Counted from the first letter of the stretch, positions 1 through 7,778 are shown. The stretch is 64,000 bases of DNA from Flavihumibacter profundi (GCF_020076305.1 NZ_JAIQXE010000001.1:434001-498000), one strand, 5' to 3'. Notes: generated by a model from the sequence alone, not told the origin. Numbers and translations: made by a program.

Positions 1-1118
1 AATGGTTTTTGGTAAGGGATTAAGATGGTTTCATGCAGTACAGTACTGAAATAGGGAACAATCAGTATTACTAACAGCCCGGCAAATAAAAAAGCTATAA
101 TTGAGAGTAATAGGGATTCCACCAGGAATTGGGAAAGCAATTGTTTTCTTTCAGAGCCAAGGGTTTTCCTGATGCCAATTTCTTTGGCCCTTTTTTCAGA
201 CCTGGCAGTTGACAGGTTCATGAAATTTACGCAAGCTATTACAAGGATAATTATGGCAATCCAGGTGAATAGTTTAACATATTGAATCCTGCCACCGGTA
301 TTCCTGCCATCCCGGAACTCCTCATACAACCTCCATTTTTTCATTGGATGCAGGATGATACTTCCTTTTGTTGTCGGGTTGTCGCTTTTGCTCCTCGCCC
401 TGACCAGCGCAAGAATGGAAGACTCCAGCTTGGGAATATCCGCACCTTTCCTTATGCTGAAGAAAACCCGGTTGCCGCAGTTTGTCCAATCGTTTTCAGA
501 TTCTTTAATTTGTGGGGAGGAAGTATTAAAGGGTATGATCGCTTCAAACTGGAGTGTGGAGTTTTGGGGTACATCTTTGATTACACCTTTTATAAAAGCG
601 GTTCTTCCATTATTGATCAATATGGGCTGGTTATAAATATTTGTTTTGCCATACAGTGCTTTTGCCGTGCTTTCTGTAAGGATTATTGCACCAGGATCCT
701 TAACCGCAGCAGCATTCCCTTCAATAAATTCATAATTGAAAATATCCAGGAATTCTGGTGATACAGTAATGGTGTTTTTGTTTAATCTTTTATCATCATG
801 ACTGAGTAAGGTTGTTTCGCCGAAACTGGCAATGGCTGCATGTTCAATTTCCGGAATGGCAGATTTAGCTGCTTCCGGAAGGGGATACATCATGTCCGGG
901 CCAGTGGTCGTTTGGCCATTGAAATTCCGGTTGCACATTACGTGGTAAACCTGGTCATATTTTGCATATGACTTATCCCATGAATATTCATTGTATACCC
1001 ACAGCAGGATTAGCATTGTAGCAGTCATGCCTATGGATAGTCCGGCTATATTTATTATAGAAAAACTTTTGTTTTTTGTAAGATTTCTAAATGATATGAT
1101 AAGGTAATTCTTCCACAT
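1..1118 (-). CDS. ABC transporter permease, MacB/FtsX type (3' end cut by window edge)
   Basis: The frame is open from an ATG at 1118 to the left edge, giving about 372 residues. It begins MWKNYLIISFRNLTKNK, followed by a first membrane segment around residues 20-42 and a long extracytoplasmic domain of the MacB periplasmic-core type. A second membrane segment follows (FTWIAIIILVIACVNFMNLS), then the FtsX-family coupling motif GIRKTLGSERKQLLSQF and a third hydrophobic stretch. Such permeases work with a LolD-like ATPase and an HlyD-like adaptor in tripartite efflux or envelope export. The ATPase gene lies 22 bp upstream on the same strand, so the two are almost certainly in one operon. The C-terminal membrane segments lie outside the window. 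The substrate cannot be read from the sequence. Confidence 0.9.
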   Translation of the reverse strand, partial: MWKNYLIISFRNLTKNKSFSIINIAGLSIGMTATMLILLWVYNEYSWDKSYAKYDQVYHVMCNRNFNGQTTTGPDMMYPLPEAAKSAIPEIEHAAIASFGETTLLSHDDKRLNKNTITVSPEFLDIFNYEFIEGNAAAVKDPGAIILTESTAKALYGKTNIYNQPILINNGRTAFIKGVIKDVPQNSTLQFEAIIPFNTSSPQIKESENDWTNCGNRVFFSIRKGADIPKLESSILALVRARSKSDNPTTKGSIILHPMKKWRLYEEFRDGRNTGGRIQYVKLFTWIAIIILVIACVNFMNLSTARSEKRAKEIGIRKTLGSERKQLLSQFLVESLLLSIIAFLFAGLLVILIVPYFSTVLHETILIPYQKP

Positions 1119-1140
1119 AGAAATTTAAATTGAAGATTTA

Positions 1141-1818
1141 TCAGGCCATCAGGTTTTCCATAACTGTTTGCCCGTCGAGCATCCTGATCACACGATGACT
1201 GTACCTGGCGTCGTGTTCACTGTGTGTAACCATCACAATGGTAGTGCCCTGTTCATTCAGGTCAGTAAGGAGTTGCATTACTTCGTTGCCATTGCTTGAG
1301 TCGAGGTTTCCGGTAGGCTCATCAGCAAGGATCAATTTAGGGTTGTTTACCACTGCCCTGGCAACAGCCACCCGTTGTTGCTGGCCCCCTGAAAGCTGCT
1401 GTGGGTAGTGGTTGCGGCGATGCATTATTTGCATTTTATCGAGTGCTTCTTCCACAATCCTTTTGCGTTCCGCAGTTTTTACCCCGGTATAAATTAAGGG
1501 CAATTCAACATTTTCAAATACGGTCAGTTCATCAATCAGGTTGAAACTCTGGAACACAAAACCAATATTGTGTTTACGCAGGTCGGCCCTTTTCCTTTCA
1601 TTGAATTTGGCTACTTCAATACCATTAAACAAAAAACTACCCGCATCAGGATCATCAAGAAGTCCGAGGATATTCAGCAAAGTTGATTTGCCGCAACCTG
1701 AGGGCCCCATTACTGCAACAAACTCACCTTCTTTAACTTCGAATGATAATTTGTTAAGTGCGACTGTTTCCACTTCTTCAGTGCGATAAATTTTTTCCAG
1801 GTTGGTGATCTTGATCAT
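1141..1818 (-). CDS. ABC transporter ATP-binding protein, LolD/MacB type
   Basis: This 225-residue nucleotide-binding domain powers the adjacent MacB-like permease from the cytoplasmic face. Walker [10 protein letters not shown] is at 38-46, the Q-loop near 90, the signature LSGGQQQR at 142-149, Walker B LILADEP with D166/E167, and the H-loop histidine at about 199. The length and the [10 protein letters not shown] wording are typical of the LolD/MacB/FtsE subfamily rather than importer ATPases. It lies between the small lipoprotein ORF (18 bp upstream) and the permease (22 bp downstream), in an operon that begins with the HlyD adaptor at 3315. Control by the divergent sigma-54 activator at 3546 is inferred from the shared intergenic region. 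Confidence 0.95.
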   Translation of the reverse strand: MIKITNLEKIYRTEEVETVALNKLSFEVKEGEFVAVMGPSGCGKSTLLNILGLLDDPDAGSFLFNGIEVAKFNERKRADLRKHNIGFVFQSFNLIDELTVFENVELPLIYTGVKTAERKRIVEEALDKMQIMHRRNHYPQQLSGGQQQRVAVARAVVNNPKLILADEPTGNLDSSNGNEVMQLLTDLNEQGTTIVMVTHSEHDARYSHRVIRMLDGQTVMENLMA

Positions 1819-1836
1819 ATTGTTTGATTTGTTAGA

Positions 1837-2034
1837 TTATATAGATAATAAAAAAGTTAGTGCAGATTCAGGCGTTACCCGGACAGCCGGGTTTTCTTCA
1901 GCTGATATGACCGCTGATTTGGTCTGCAGGTATCCTGGCCCCGTTAAGGTGCAGAATTCTTTGCTTTGGCAGGAAGTTGAATATATAGCCAGCATGCAAA
2001 GCAGCATTGAAAATCTTAATAATTGTTGCTTCAT
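1837..2034 (-). CDS. Small putative lipoprotein within the ABC efflux operon
   Basis: The 65-codon ORF fills the gap between the adaptor gene (24 bp upstream) and the ATPase gene (18 bp downstream) on the same strand. That spacing is what a real operon member would show. Residues 1-21 form a basic and hydrophobic signal peptide ending in YSTSC, a plausible lipobox with Cys22 as the acylated residue. The mature part would be about 44 residues with one further cysteine (Cys28) and no fold that I recognise. It could be a small efflux accessory lipoprotein, an exported peptide, or a degenerate remnant. No function is assigned. The evidence is position and signal peptide only. Confidence 0.5.
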   Translation of the reverse strand: MKQQLLRFSMLLCMLAIYSTSCQSKEFCTLTGPGYLQTKSAVISAEENPAVRVTPESALTFLLSI

Positions 2035-2058
2035 AAAAAAAGGTTTAATGGTTAATGG

Positions 2059-3315
2059 CTATTGTTTTTTCAGGACCAACTCCTGCATGTTTCCATAATT
2101 TTCATAGCTGCTTGTCACAACTTTATCGCCAGGCTGCAACCCGCTTAAGACTTCATAATTATCCGGACTTTGCATTCCCAGCTGGATGTCTACTTTATAG
2201 GCCATGGTTCCTGCATCATTCAGTTTGAAGATCCAGTTACCACCGGTTTGCTGGTAAAATCCACCTTTGGCGAGCAATATTGCCTGCTTCTCATCACTTA
2301 ATGCCAGCCTGATCTGCAGGGTCTGGCCCCGTCGTATACCTTTGGGTACTTCACCGGCAAATTCCATATCTACCTGGAAACGGCCATTTGTTACCTGGGT
2401 GTACACTTTTTTAATCGTAAGCAGGTAATCTTTGCCGGCATAATTAAAAGTACCCTTCAGTCCGGTGAAAATCCTTGAAATATAATGTTCATCTACATCT
2501 ACGCGAACTTTATAACCACTTAGTACATCTATCTGCCCAAGGCGTTCCCCTTTGTTTTTTGACTGCCCGATTTCAGCATCCAATGAAGTCAGCTGGCCAT
2601 CAACAGGCGCCCGGACAACCAGGTCGCCGACTTTCTTGCGCATCAGTTGCAATGCATTTTGCATTCTTTCATAAGACTGCTGCATCTGTGACAATTGCTG
2701 GCGATTGGAAATTGAATCCTTCCTAAGGATATCAACCGTTAATTTCTTGCGGGTAGCCTGGTATTCCATCAGGTTCTGGGAAGATTTGTATTCCTGCAAG
2801 CCAATAGCTTTCTGGTCGTATAATTTCTTGTTCACTGTATACACCCGTTCAGCTTCTTTAGCAGCGTTATCAACTTCAGCCATCTGGTTTAACCGGGTGA
2901 TGGTATTCTGGTCAGCATTATTTTTGGAAATCTGCATCTGGGTTAAAACATTGAATACCTGGGTTTCCTGGTTGGAAAGGCTGAGTTCCAGGTCGGTATT
3001 GCTTAGGCGAAGGATCGGCTGGTCTTTTTTCATGATAGCACCGTCCTCCACAAATTTCTCTTCCACCCGGCCACCTTCGGTAGCATCCAGGTATATTGTC
3101 GATACAGGAAGGACAATGCCATTTACGGGGATGTTTTCCTGGAAAATGCCTTTTTTGATTTCAGTAATCGTAATCCTTTCGGTATCCACATTCAGCCGGC
3201 TGTTGCCAGAGGTGGCAAAGTAGCTCCCGCCGATCAATGCCACAAGCCCGGTAATTCCTGCAATGGTCAGAATTCTCTTGGCCGACCACTTCTTTTTTTC
3301 GATAACTCTATCCAC
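2059..3315 (-). CDS. HlyD/MacA-family periplasmic adaptor subunit
   Basis: This 418-residue membrane-fusion protein links the inner-membrane ABC permease to an outer-membrane channel. An N-terminal membrane anchor spans about residues 15-37. A lipoyl/barrel-sandwich half follows near residues 60-110 (ATEGGRVEEKFVEDG). A Gln- and Asn-rich coiled-coil hairpin covers about 110-240. The second lipoyl half contains VVRAPVDGQLTSLDAEIGQ, and beta-barrel and C-terminal domains end with GLQPGDKVVTSSYENYG. It is the first gene of the operon. Upstream of it lie a candidate -24 element and three direct repeats, which suggest sigma-54 control. No TolC-like gene is next to it, so the outer-membrane partner must be encoded beyond the left edge or elsewhere. 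Confidence 0.93.
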   Translation of the reverse strand: MDRVIEKKKWSAKRILTIAGITGLVALIGGSYFATSGNSRLNVDTERITITEIKKGIFQENIPVNGIVLPVSTIYLDATEGGRVEEKFVEDGAIMKKDQPILRLSNTDLELSLSNQETQVFNVLTQMQISKNNADQNTITRLNQMAEVDNAAKEAERVYTVNKKLYDQKAIGLQEYKSSQNLMEYQATRKKLTVDILRKDSISNRQQLSQMQQSYERMQNALQLMRKKVGDLVVRAPVDGQLTSLDAEIGQSKNKGERLGQIDVLSGYKVRVDVDEHYISRIFTGLKGTFNYAGKDYLLTIKKVYTQVTNGRFQVDMEFAGEVPKGIRRGQTLQIRLALSDEKQAILLAKGGFYQQTGGNWIFKLNDAGTMAYKVDIQLGMQSPDNYEVLSGLQPGDKVVTSSYENYGNMQELVLKKQ

Positions 3316-3373
3316 GGTAATCTAATTTTTCGTTTCCTGCTTTTTTTATTCTGATTCTATTAAGATAAACCCC

Positions 3374-3389
3374 GTGCCATATTTTAAAT
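3374..3389 (-). promoter_or_regulatory. Candidate sigma-54 promoter of the ABC efflux operon
   Basis: On the minus strand, TGGCAC occupies 3379-3374, a perfect -24 element. It is followed at the right spacing by TTAT where TTGC is expected, so the -12 element is degenerate. It lies about 60 bp upstream of the adaptor start codon. The divergent neighbour encodes a sigma-54 activator, which makes the assignment plausible but not certain. Confidence 0.5.
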
Positions 3390-3429
3390 TATTAAAAATC
3401 AATAAGTTGTAATCTTTTGAAAAAAACCA

Positions 3430-3519
3430 CTGTACGATTTTGATACAATTACTGTCCGCTTTTGGTATCCCATATTAATCTTGCTGAAATGAAATAAAAA
3501 ATGCTGTTCGGTTTTGTAA
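3430..3519. promoter_or_regulatory. Three direct repeats, probable enhancer sites for the sigma-54 activator
   Basis: Copies begin at 3430, 3452 and 3504 and share CTGTnCGnTTTTG followed by an A/T-rich end. The fixed bases agree in all three, while the n positions differ each time. The first two are 22 bp apart (two helical turns) and the third is 52 bp further. Measured from the candidate -24 element they lie about 50, 73 and 125 bp upstream, where enhancer sites for an NtrC-family regulator normally lie. The third copy ends 27 bp before the regulator's own start codon, so it may also affect autoregulation. Confidence 0.6.
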
Positions 3520-3545
3520 TAATATTATCATTGTGCTGAAATATT

Positions 3546-4904
3546 ATGACGTTAAAAAATGCCTCAATACTTGTTGTGGATGATGACACAGATGTGTTAA
3601 CAGCCGTTCGCCTTCTGTTGAAAACAGAAGTTAAAGATGTTGTGACGGAAAAGAACCCACAATTGTTACAGCAATTGCTGAGCAGCCGGAAATTTGATGT
3701 TATCCTGCTGGATATGAATTTTACCAGTTCCATTAATACAGGTAATGAAGGGTTGTTCTGGTTACGAAAAGTAAAAGAACTGAAATCTGACGCTTCCGTT
3801 ATTATGATCACTGCTTATGGGGATGTGGATCTTGCCGTAAGATCGCTTAAGGACGGAGCTTCAGACTTTGTGGTAAAACCCTGGCATAATGACCGGTTGA
3901 TTGCCACTATTAAGGAAGTACTTAAAAAGCGGGACGGTGAACATTCTGGCGAAAGGAGTTCTGCGGCAGGTACCCTGATCGGGAATGAATTGCTGGGTAA
4001 TTCAGAACAGATGCAGGCTATCTTTTATAAAATTGAAAAGATCGCCCCAACTGATGCTAATATTCTTGTCCTGGGAGAAAATGGCACAGGTAAAGACCTT
4101 ATCGCAAAAGCCATTCACCAGCATTCCCTTAGGGCCGACAAACCTTTTGTAAAAGTGGATGTGGGGGCACTGACTGATTCGCTGTTTGAATCTGAATTAT
4201 TCGGCCACCGTAAGGGTGCGTTTACGGATGCCCGTGAAGACAGGGCCGGCAGGTTTGAAGCAGCAAATGGGGGAACCGTCTTCCTGGATGAAATTGGTAA
4301 TATCAGTTTACAGCAACAAGCCAAATTACTTTCCGTTTTACAGAATCGCCAGGTGACCAGGTTGGGGACGAATACACCCATTCCTATTGACGTTCGCCTG
4401 ATATGCGCAACAAACCTTCCTATTTCTGAACTGGCCAATGAAAACCGGTTCCGGAAAGACCTTATTTACCGCATCAATACAGTGGAGATTATTATGCCGC
4501 CGCTGCGGAAAAGGGGTAAGGATATACTGTTACTGGCAAATTATTTTAATGCGATGTACAGTAAAAAGTATATGAAGCCGCAATTGAAATTCGACGAAAC
4601 TGCTAATGATAAATTATTATCCTACGCATTCCCGGGTAATGTCAGGGAACTTCAGTATACCATCGAACGGGCTGTTATCATGGCTGAAGGCGATGAGCTG
4701 AAAGCCAGTGACCTTTTATTTTCTCCCATAGAATTTGCTACTGACCAGAATGAGGAACCTTCTGAATTGAAGCTTAGTGCTATCGAGAAAAATACTATTC
4801 TTAAAGTTATAGAAAAACATAATGGAAATATTACCAAAGCTGCTAAAGAGCTTGGTTTAACGCGTACTGCCTTGTACAGAAGACTCAGTAAATATGATAT
4901 TTAA
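3546..4904 (+). CDS. Sigma-54-dependent response regulator (NtrC family)
   Basis: The 452 residues form a receiver, an AAA+ domain and a Fis-type helix-turn-helix. The receiver has acidic residues VDDD at 11-14, phospho-acceptor Asp56 in ILLDMNF and Lys111. The ATPase has Walker A GENGTGKD at 177-184, the sigma-54 contact loop GAFTDA at 224-229, Walker B FLDEIG and an R-finger region. The C-terminal HTH reads NITKAAKELGLTRTALYRRL. The usual loop is GAFTGA, and here the fifth residue is Asp. It activates sigma-54 RNA polymerase by ATP hydrolysis when phosphorylated. The histidine kinase gene overlaps it by 11 bp. The divergent ABC efflux operon is the likely target. Confidence 0.95.
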   Translation: MTLKNASILVVDDDTDVLTAVRLLLKTEVKDVVTEKNPQLLQQLLSSRKFDVILLDMNFTSSINTGNEGLFWLRKVKELKSDASVIMITAYGDVDLAVRSLKDGASDFVVKPWHNDRLIATIKEVLKKRDGEHSGERSSAAGTLIGNELLGNSEQMQAIFYKIEKIAPTDANILVLGENGTGKDLIAKAIHQHSLRADKPFVKVDVGALTDSLFESELFGHRKGAFTDAREDRAGRFEAANGGTVFLDEIGNISLQQQAKLLSVLQNRQVTRLGTNTPIPIDVRLICATNLPISELANENRFRKDLIYRINTVEIIMPPLRKRGKDILLLANYFNAMYSKKYMKPQLKFDETANDKLLSYAFPGNVRELQYTIERAVIMAEGDELKASDLLFSPIEFATDQNEEPSELKLSAIEKNTILKVIEKHNGNITKAAKELGLTRTALYRRLSKYDI

Positions 4905-6243
4905 GAAAGGTGAAAACAGGTTGTTCCTGAAAGTGATGCTGATGTTTGCAGTGCTTTGTGTAGCTGCCTGGTTACTGGTTAACCAGCAATATAAATTCCT
5001 GTTAATTGTGGTGCCGGTTTTGATTTACCAATTATCTGACCTGTACCGTTACCAGCAAAAGGCCCAGGTTGAACTTGACCAGTTTGTAGAATCGGTCCAT
5101 TACCGTGACTTCTCGCGTTATTTTGATGTAAAGCACGCCCCGGCTGAATTGCAGCCATTGCGGCATGGATTTAATGAGATCAACTCCACGTTTAAAGTAA
5201 TCAGTAAGGAAAAGGAAACCCAATACCAATACCTGCAAAAAATACTGGAGTTGGTCGATACGGGAATTCTTTCATATGAAACAGAAGATGGACAGGTCGT
5301 TTGGATGAATGAATCCTTAAAGCGGATGTTGCACTTGCCTTATTTAAAAACAGTGCATTCCCTGGAAAAGCGCGATGCCGGCTTATATAAAGTGGTTACC
5401 AGCATCAGGCCGGGTGAAGCTAAGGTTGCAGCTGCCCAGCTGGATAAGGGTAGCTTTAAAGTACTTGTTTCCTGTACTGCATTCCAGACTGACGACAAGC
5501 AATATAAGCTGATTGCATTCCAGAATGTGAATGAAGCCCTCGATGAAACTGAATCAAAAGCCTGGCAGAAACTGCTGAACGTTATGACCCACGAAATCAT
5601 GAATTCAGTAGCACCGATTTCATCCCTGGCCGACACCTTAAAGAACAGGCTGCATGCCGCTGCAAGGGAAGTTGAAGATAAGAACAGCACACTGGAAGAC
5701 CTCGAACTGGGCATTGAAACAATTAAGCGCCGCAGTGAAGGCCTTTTGAGATTTGCTGAAACATACCGGAACCTTAATAAAATAAGTGAACTGCACCTCG
5801 AAAAAATTTATGTGCTGGAATTGTTCCGTAACCTCCAGCAGCTCATGCAGCCTACGTTTGAACAGAAAAACTTTGAACTGGAGATTATCCTTAAAGAGCC
5901 TGAATTATTTCTTGAAGCTGATATTAACCTTCTTGAGCAAGTGCTTATTAATTTAATGGTGAATGCCATGGATGCTGTGAGGGAAAGTGAACATCCGAAA
6001 ATTATCCTTTCTGCTGCAACAGGACCCAACCGGAAAACCATAATTAAAGTCGCCGACAACGGGGCCGGTATGTCGCAGGAAGTGATGGAGAAAATTTTCA
6101 TTCCGTTCTTCAGTACAAAGAAAACAGGCAGCGGTATCGGGCTTAGCCTTTGCAAACAAATTATGATGCTGCATAAGGGTAATATACAGGTTCAGTCTGT
6201 AATAGGCGAGGGGACCGTTTTCTCCCTCCAATTCGGGACCTGA
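4894..6243 (+). CDS. Sensor histidine kinase paired with the sigma-54 regulator
   Basis: This 449-residue kinase has two closely spaced N-terminal membrane segments (about residues 11-29 and 33-47) with almost no periplasmic loop, so it probably senses within the membrane or cytoplasm. A PAS-like region follows (ILELVDTGILSYETEDGQVVWMNESL). The H-box is MTHEIMNSVAP with His233 as phospho-acceptor. The catalytic domain shows the N-box INLMVNAMDAV, the G1 box ADNGAGM and the G2 region KKTGSGIGLSLCKQIM. It overlaps the regulator by 11 bp, so the pair is co-expressed and presumably cognate. The signal is unknown. The coupling to envelope or antimicrobial stress is an inference from the adjacent efflux operon. 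Confidence 0.93.
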   Translation: MIFKKGENRLFLKVMLMFAVLCVAAWLLVNQQYKFLLIVVPVLIYQLSDLYRYQQKAQVELDQFVESVHYRDFSRYFDVKHAPAELQPLRHGFNEINSTFKVISKEKETQYQYLQKILELVDTGILSYETEDGQVVWMNESLKRMLHLPYLKTVHSLEKRDAGLYKVVTSIRPGEAKVAAAQLDKGSFKVLVSCTAFQTDDKQYKLIAFQNVNEALDETESKAWQKLLNVMTHEIMNSVAPISSLADTLKNRLHAAAREVEDKNSTLEDLELGIETIKRRSEGLLRFAETYRNLNKISELHLEKIYVLELFRNLQQLMQPTFEQKNFELEIILKEPELFLEADINLLEQVLINLMVNAMDAVRESEHPKIILSAATGPNRKTIIKVADNGAGMSQEVMEKIFIPFFSTKKTGSGIGLSLCKQIMMLHKGNIQVQSVIGEGTVFSLQFGT

Positions 6244-6247
6244 AATA

Positions 6248-6769
6248 TTAACCCGCCTTACTACCGGTTAGGTTTAACCGGTTTTTCAACCAGCTTTTGG
6301 ATAAAGGGATAATCCAGTTTTCTTCAAGTTCTTTTTTGTTGGCTACCATATTATTAAAGTAAAGACTGTCCACGGGTAAAATCCCGCTTTCAACAGCTGG
6401 TTTCAATTGTGCCAATGGAATCAACTGGACTTTGTCTTTTACAACAAATGCAAGTAATTGCCTGTCGAAAAGGGTTACTTTAAATTGTTGCTCAATTTGC
6501 TTTATCACGCGGACACTGCTGTCCGTGCTGCAGCCACTGACACCTTCCCCGGTTTCGTCGGCCATTATAATAATGAACTGACCGAAAAATACAGTGGCGA
6601 ATCCTTTTACCGGTGTTCCATGGGTTTGCCATTGTTTCACAAAAGATTGAAGGATATTGTCAACTTCGATTACTTCGCCCATACCAAAAAGCCGGTTGCA
6701 CTGGTATATCCATACTCTTGATGAAGGGGCGAAATCCTGGGGTAATAATTCCTGGTATGCAAGGTTCAT
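6248..6769 (-). CDS. Conserved Bacteroidota protein of unknown function
   Basis: The 173-residue soluble protein begins MNLAYQELLPQDFAPSSRVWIYQ and contains FGQFIIIMADETGEGVSGCSTDSSVRVIK and LFDRQLLAFVVKDKVQLIPL. I recognise this as a family common in Bacteroidota that is often mislabelled 'ABC transporter ATPase'. It has no Walker A motif, so that name is not supported. The conserved GCSTDSS block with a single cysteine could be functional. It converges on the histidine kinase gene with a 4 bp gap. A terminator-like hairpin for the kinase transcript lies inside its last codons. Confidence 0.8.
   Translation of the reverse strand: MNLAYQELLPQDFAPSSRVWIYQCNRLFGMGEVIEVDNILQSFVKQWQTHGTPVKGFATVFFGQFIIIMADETGEGVSGCSTDSSVRVIKQIEQQFKVTLFDRQLLAFVVKDKVQLIPLAQLKPAVESGILPVDSLYFNNMVANKKELEENWIIPLSKSWLKNRLNLTGSKAG
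6263..6286 (+). terminator. Probable intrinsic terminator of the regulator-kinase operon
   Basis: ACCGGTT and AACCGGT (7 bp stem, 6-nt loop) are followed directly by TTTTT on the plus strand, 20 bp after the kinase stop codon. The hairpin is embedded in the 3' coding end of the convergent gene. Confidence 0.6.
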
Positions 6770-6785
6770 AGGGCAAAGTTACTAT

Positions 6786-7328
6786 TTACAGGTGAATCAG
6801 GGTTTTTCGTATACGCATTGCCAGGATAACCAGGAATAAACCATAGATGAATGCATAAATACCCAGCAGTAATGTTAAGGTAATGGCTCCCTGGATTGGG
6901 TTTGCAAGTAATAATACCCCGAAAATTATTGACAAAACCCCTCCTGCGATCAGCCAGCCTTCCCCTTTAATTTCTTTCCTGATCCTGATAGCAAATACAA
7001 TTTCTGCAATGCCCACAATTAATGACCAGATAGCCAGGTAAACGATAATAATGGCACCGGTTACAGTAGGGTTCATGAAGGTATAAATTCCTAAAAGCAG
7101 GCTTACAATTCCGGCCAACATCGCTATCCACCAGTTTTTGTCCTCCGCTTTATCCTGGAAAGAGCCAACCATCATCAATACCCCGTTAATGGCGAGCCAG
7201 GCGCCAAGCCATAAAATAATGGTGGAAAATGTAATTGCTGGTAAAAATACAGCCAGCAGCCCGAACAGGAGGGCCAGGATACCGCGTAATAACAGCAGTT
7301 TCCAGACTGAACTTCCAATGGATTTCAT
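6786..7328 (-). CDS. HdeD/DUF308 family membrane protein
   Basis: This 180-residue, very hydrophobic protein has about six membrane helices arranged as three hairpin pairs. Recurring features are LLLRGILALLFGLLAVFLP, LAGIVSLLLGIYTFMNP and AGGVLSIIFGVLLLANP. The helix-turn 'G(I/V)LxIIFGxLLLxNP' repeat is typical of HdeD/DUF308 proteins. In E. coli HdeD is linked to acid resistance at high cell density, but the biochemical role of most homologues is unknown. It lies 16 bp upstream of the conserved unknown on the same strand and may share its transcript. A TAACTTTA box on the minus strand near 7400-7407 is a possible promoter. Confidence 0.88.
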   Translation of the reverse strand: MKSIGSSVWKLLLLRGILALLFGLLAVFLPAITFSTIILWLGAWLAINGVLMMVGSFQDKAEDKNWWIAMLAGIVSLLLGIYTFMNPTVTGAIIIVYLAIWSLIVGIAEIVFAIRIRKEIKGEGWLIAGGVLSIIFGVLLLANPIQGAITLTLLLGIYAFIYGLFLVILAMRIRKTLIHL

Positions 7329-7500
7329 ATTTGTAGTTGTTGATACCCTTTTCTGGCTCCAGCACTGCCATCATTCTAAATATCCTGAAGCACTGTGTTG
7401 TATAAAGTTAATGAAATGTGTATGAATTGATATTCTATTCAAACACTCCTTGGGCAGTAACCCGGAAAACAAAAATCAAACCAGAACCACTATTTCCCTT

Positions 7501-7566
7501 CATTTATGTGATGGTCTATATTCATTCCTGTGACGGTTTGTACTCATTCCTGTGATGAATGTCCAT
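7501..7566. repeat. Three direct repeats with exact 22-bp period
   Basis: CATT starts copies at 7501, 7523 and 7545. Copies 2 and 3 share CATTCCTGTGA; copy 1 reads CATTTATGTGA. The core is CATTCCTGTGAYGG. The 22-bp pitch puts the same face of the helix forward in each copy, as in operator arrays. Confidence 0.7.
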
Positions 7567-7581
7567 TTTACCTCGAAAACA

Positions 7582-7699
7582 CCTCTTTGGGTCCTCTTTG
7601 GGTCCTCTTTGGGTCCTCTTTGGGTCCTCGGAAAGACCTCCGGGGCCGAGGAGCCAAAGAGGACCCAAAGAGGTAGTATCGGGGAGGCAAAGAGGACCG
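7582..7699. repeat. Tandem 11-bp repeat with inverted copies, strong hairpin potential
   Basis: Four perfect head-to-tail copies of CCTCTTTGGGT occupy 7582-7625. The reverse complement returns at about 7652-7674 (CCAAAGAGGACCCAAAGAGG) and partly again near 7684-7698. The arms can form a stem of about 18 bp closed by a GC-rich loop around 7630-7648. It could be a transcriptional terminator-like structure, a protein-binding array, or a slippage-prone minisatellite. Confidence 0.85.
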
Positions 7700-7778
7700 T
7701 TTCCGGAAAAACAGCTAACTTCTTCCGCATAACCGGACCCTCCCGGAAAAAACACTTAATAAAATAATCAGGTATCAG

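Larger units (their letters stand above)
7329..7778. other. 450-bp intergenic region holding two repeat blocks
   Basis: I find no convincing gene here. ORFs of 71-77 codons across it exist only because the repeats are free of stops, and they have low-complexity Arg/Pro/Gly/Lys composition. It contains a 22-bp-period direct repeat (7501-7566) and an 11-bp-period tandem repeat with inverted copies (7582-7699). It separates the minus-strand HdeD-like gene from the plus-strand glycosidase-like pair. Confidence 0.7.

Noticed and set aside
282-761. Plus-strand ORF over the left edge
   Set aside because: It lies opposite the clear permease frame on the minus strand and has no domain.
1802-2098. Plus-strand ORF opposite the adaptor-ATPase junction
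   Set aside because: It overlaps the small lipoprotein frame and neighbouring genes, and has no domain or start context.
3463-3484. Second sigma-54 promoter for the regulator on the plus strand (TGG ... TTGC)
   Set aside because: The GG-to-GC spacing is 19 bp instead of about 12.
3449-3811. Minus-strand ORF of 120 codons over the regulatory region
   Set aside because: It is Ser/Thr-rich shadow coding opposite the receiver domain and covers the enhancer-like repeats.
7501-7566. Possible short CRISPR array (three 22-bp-period repeats)
   Set aside because: The repeat core is about 14 bp, spacers are about 8 bp, copies are imperfect, and no cas genes are in the window.
7501-7767. Several ORFs of 71-77 codons on both strands
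   Set aside because: They exist because the 11-bp repeats are free of stops; the translations are low-complexity Arg/Pro/Gly/Lys runs in competing frames and show no signal peptide or domain.
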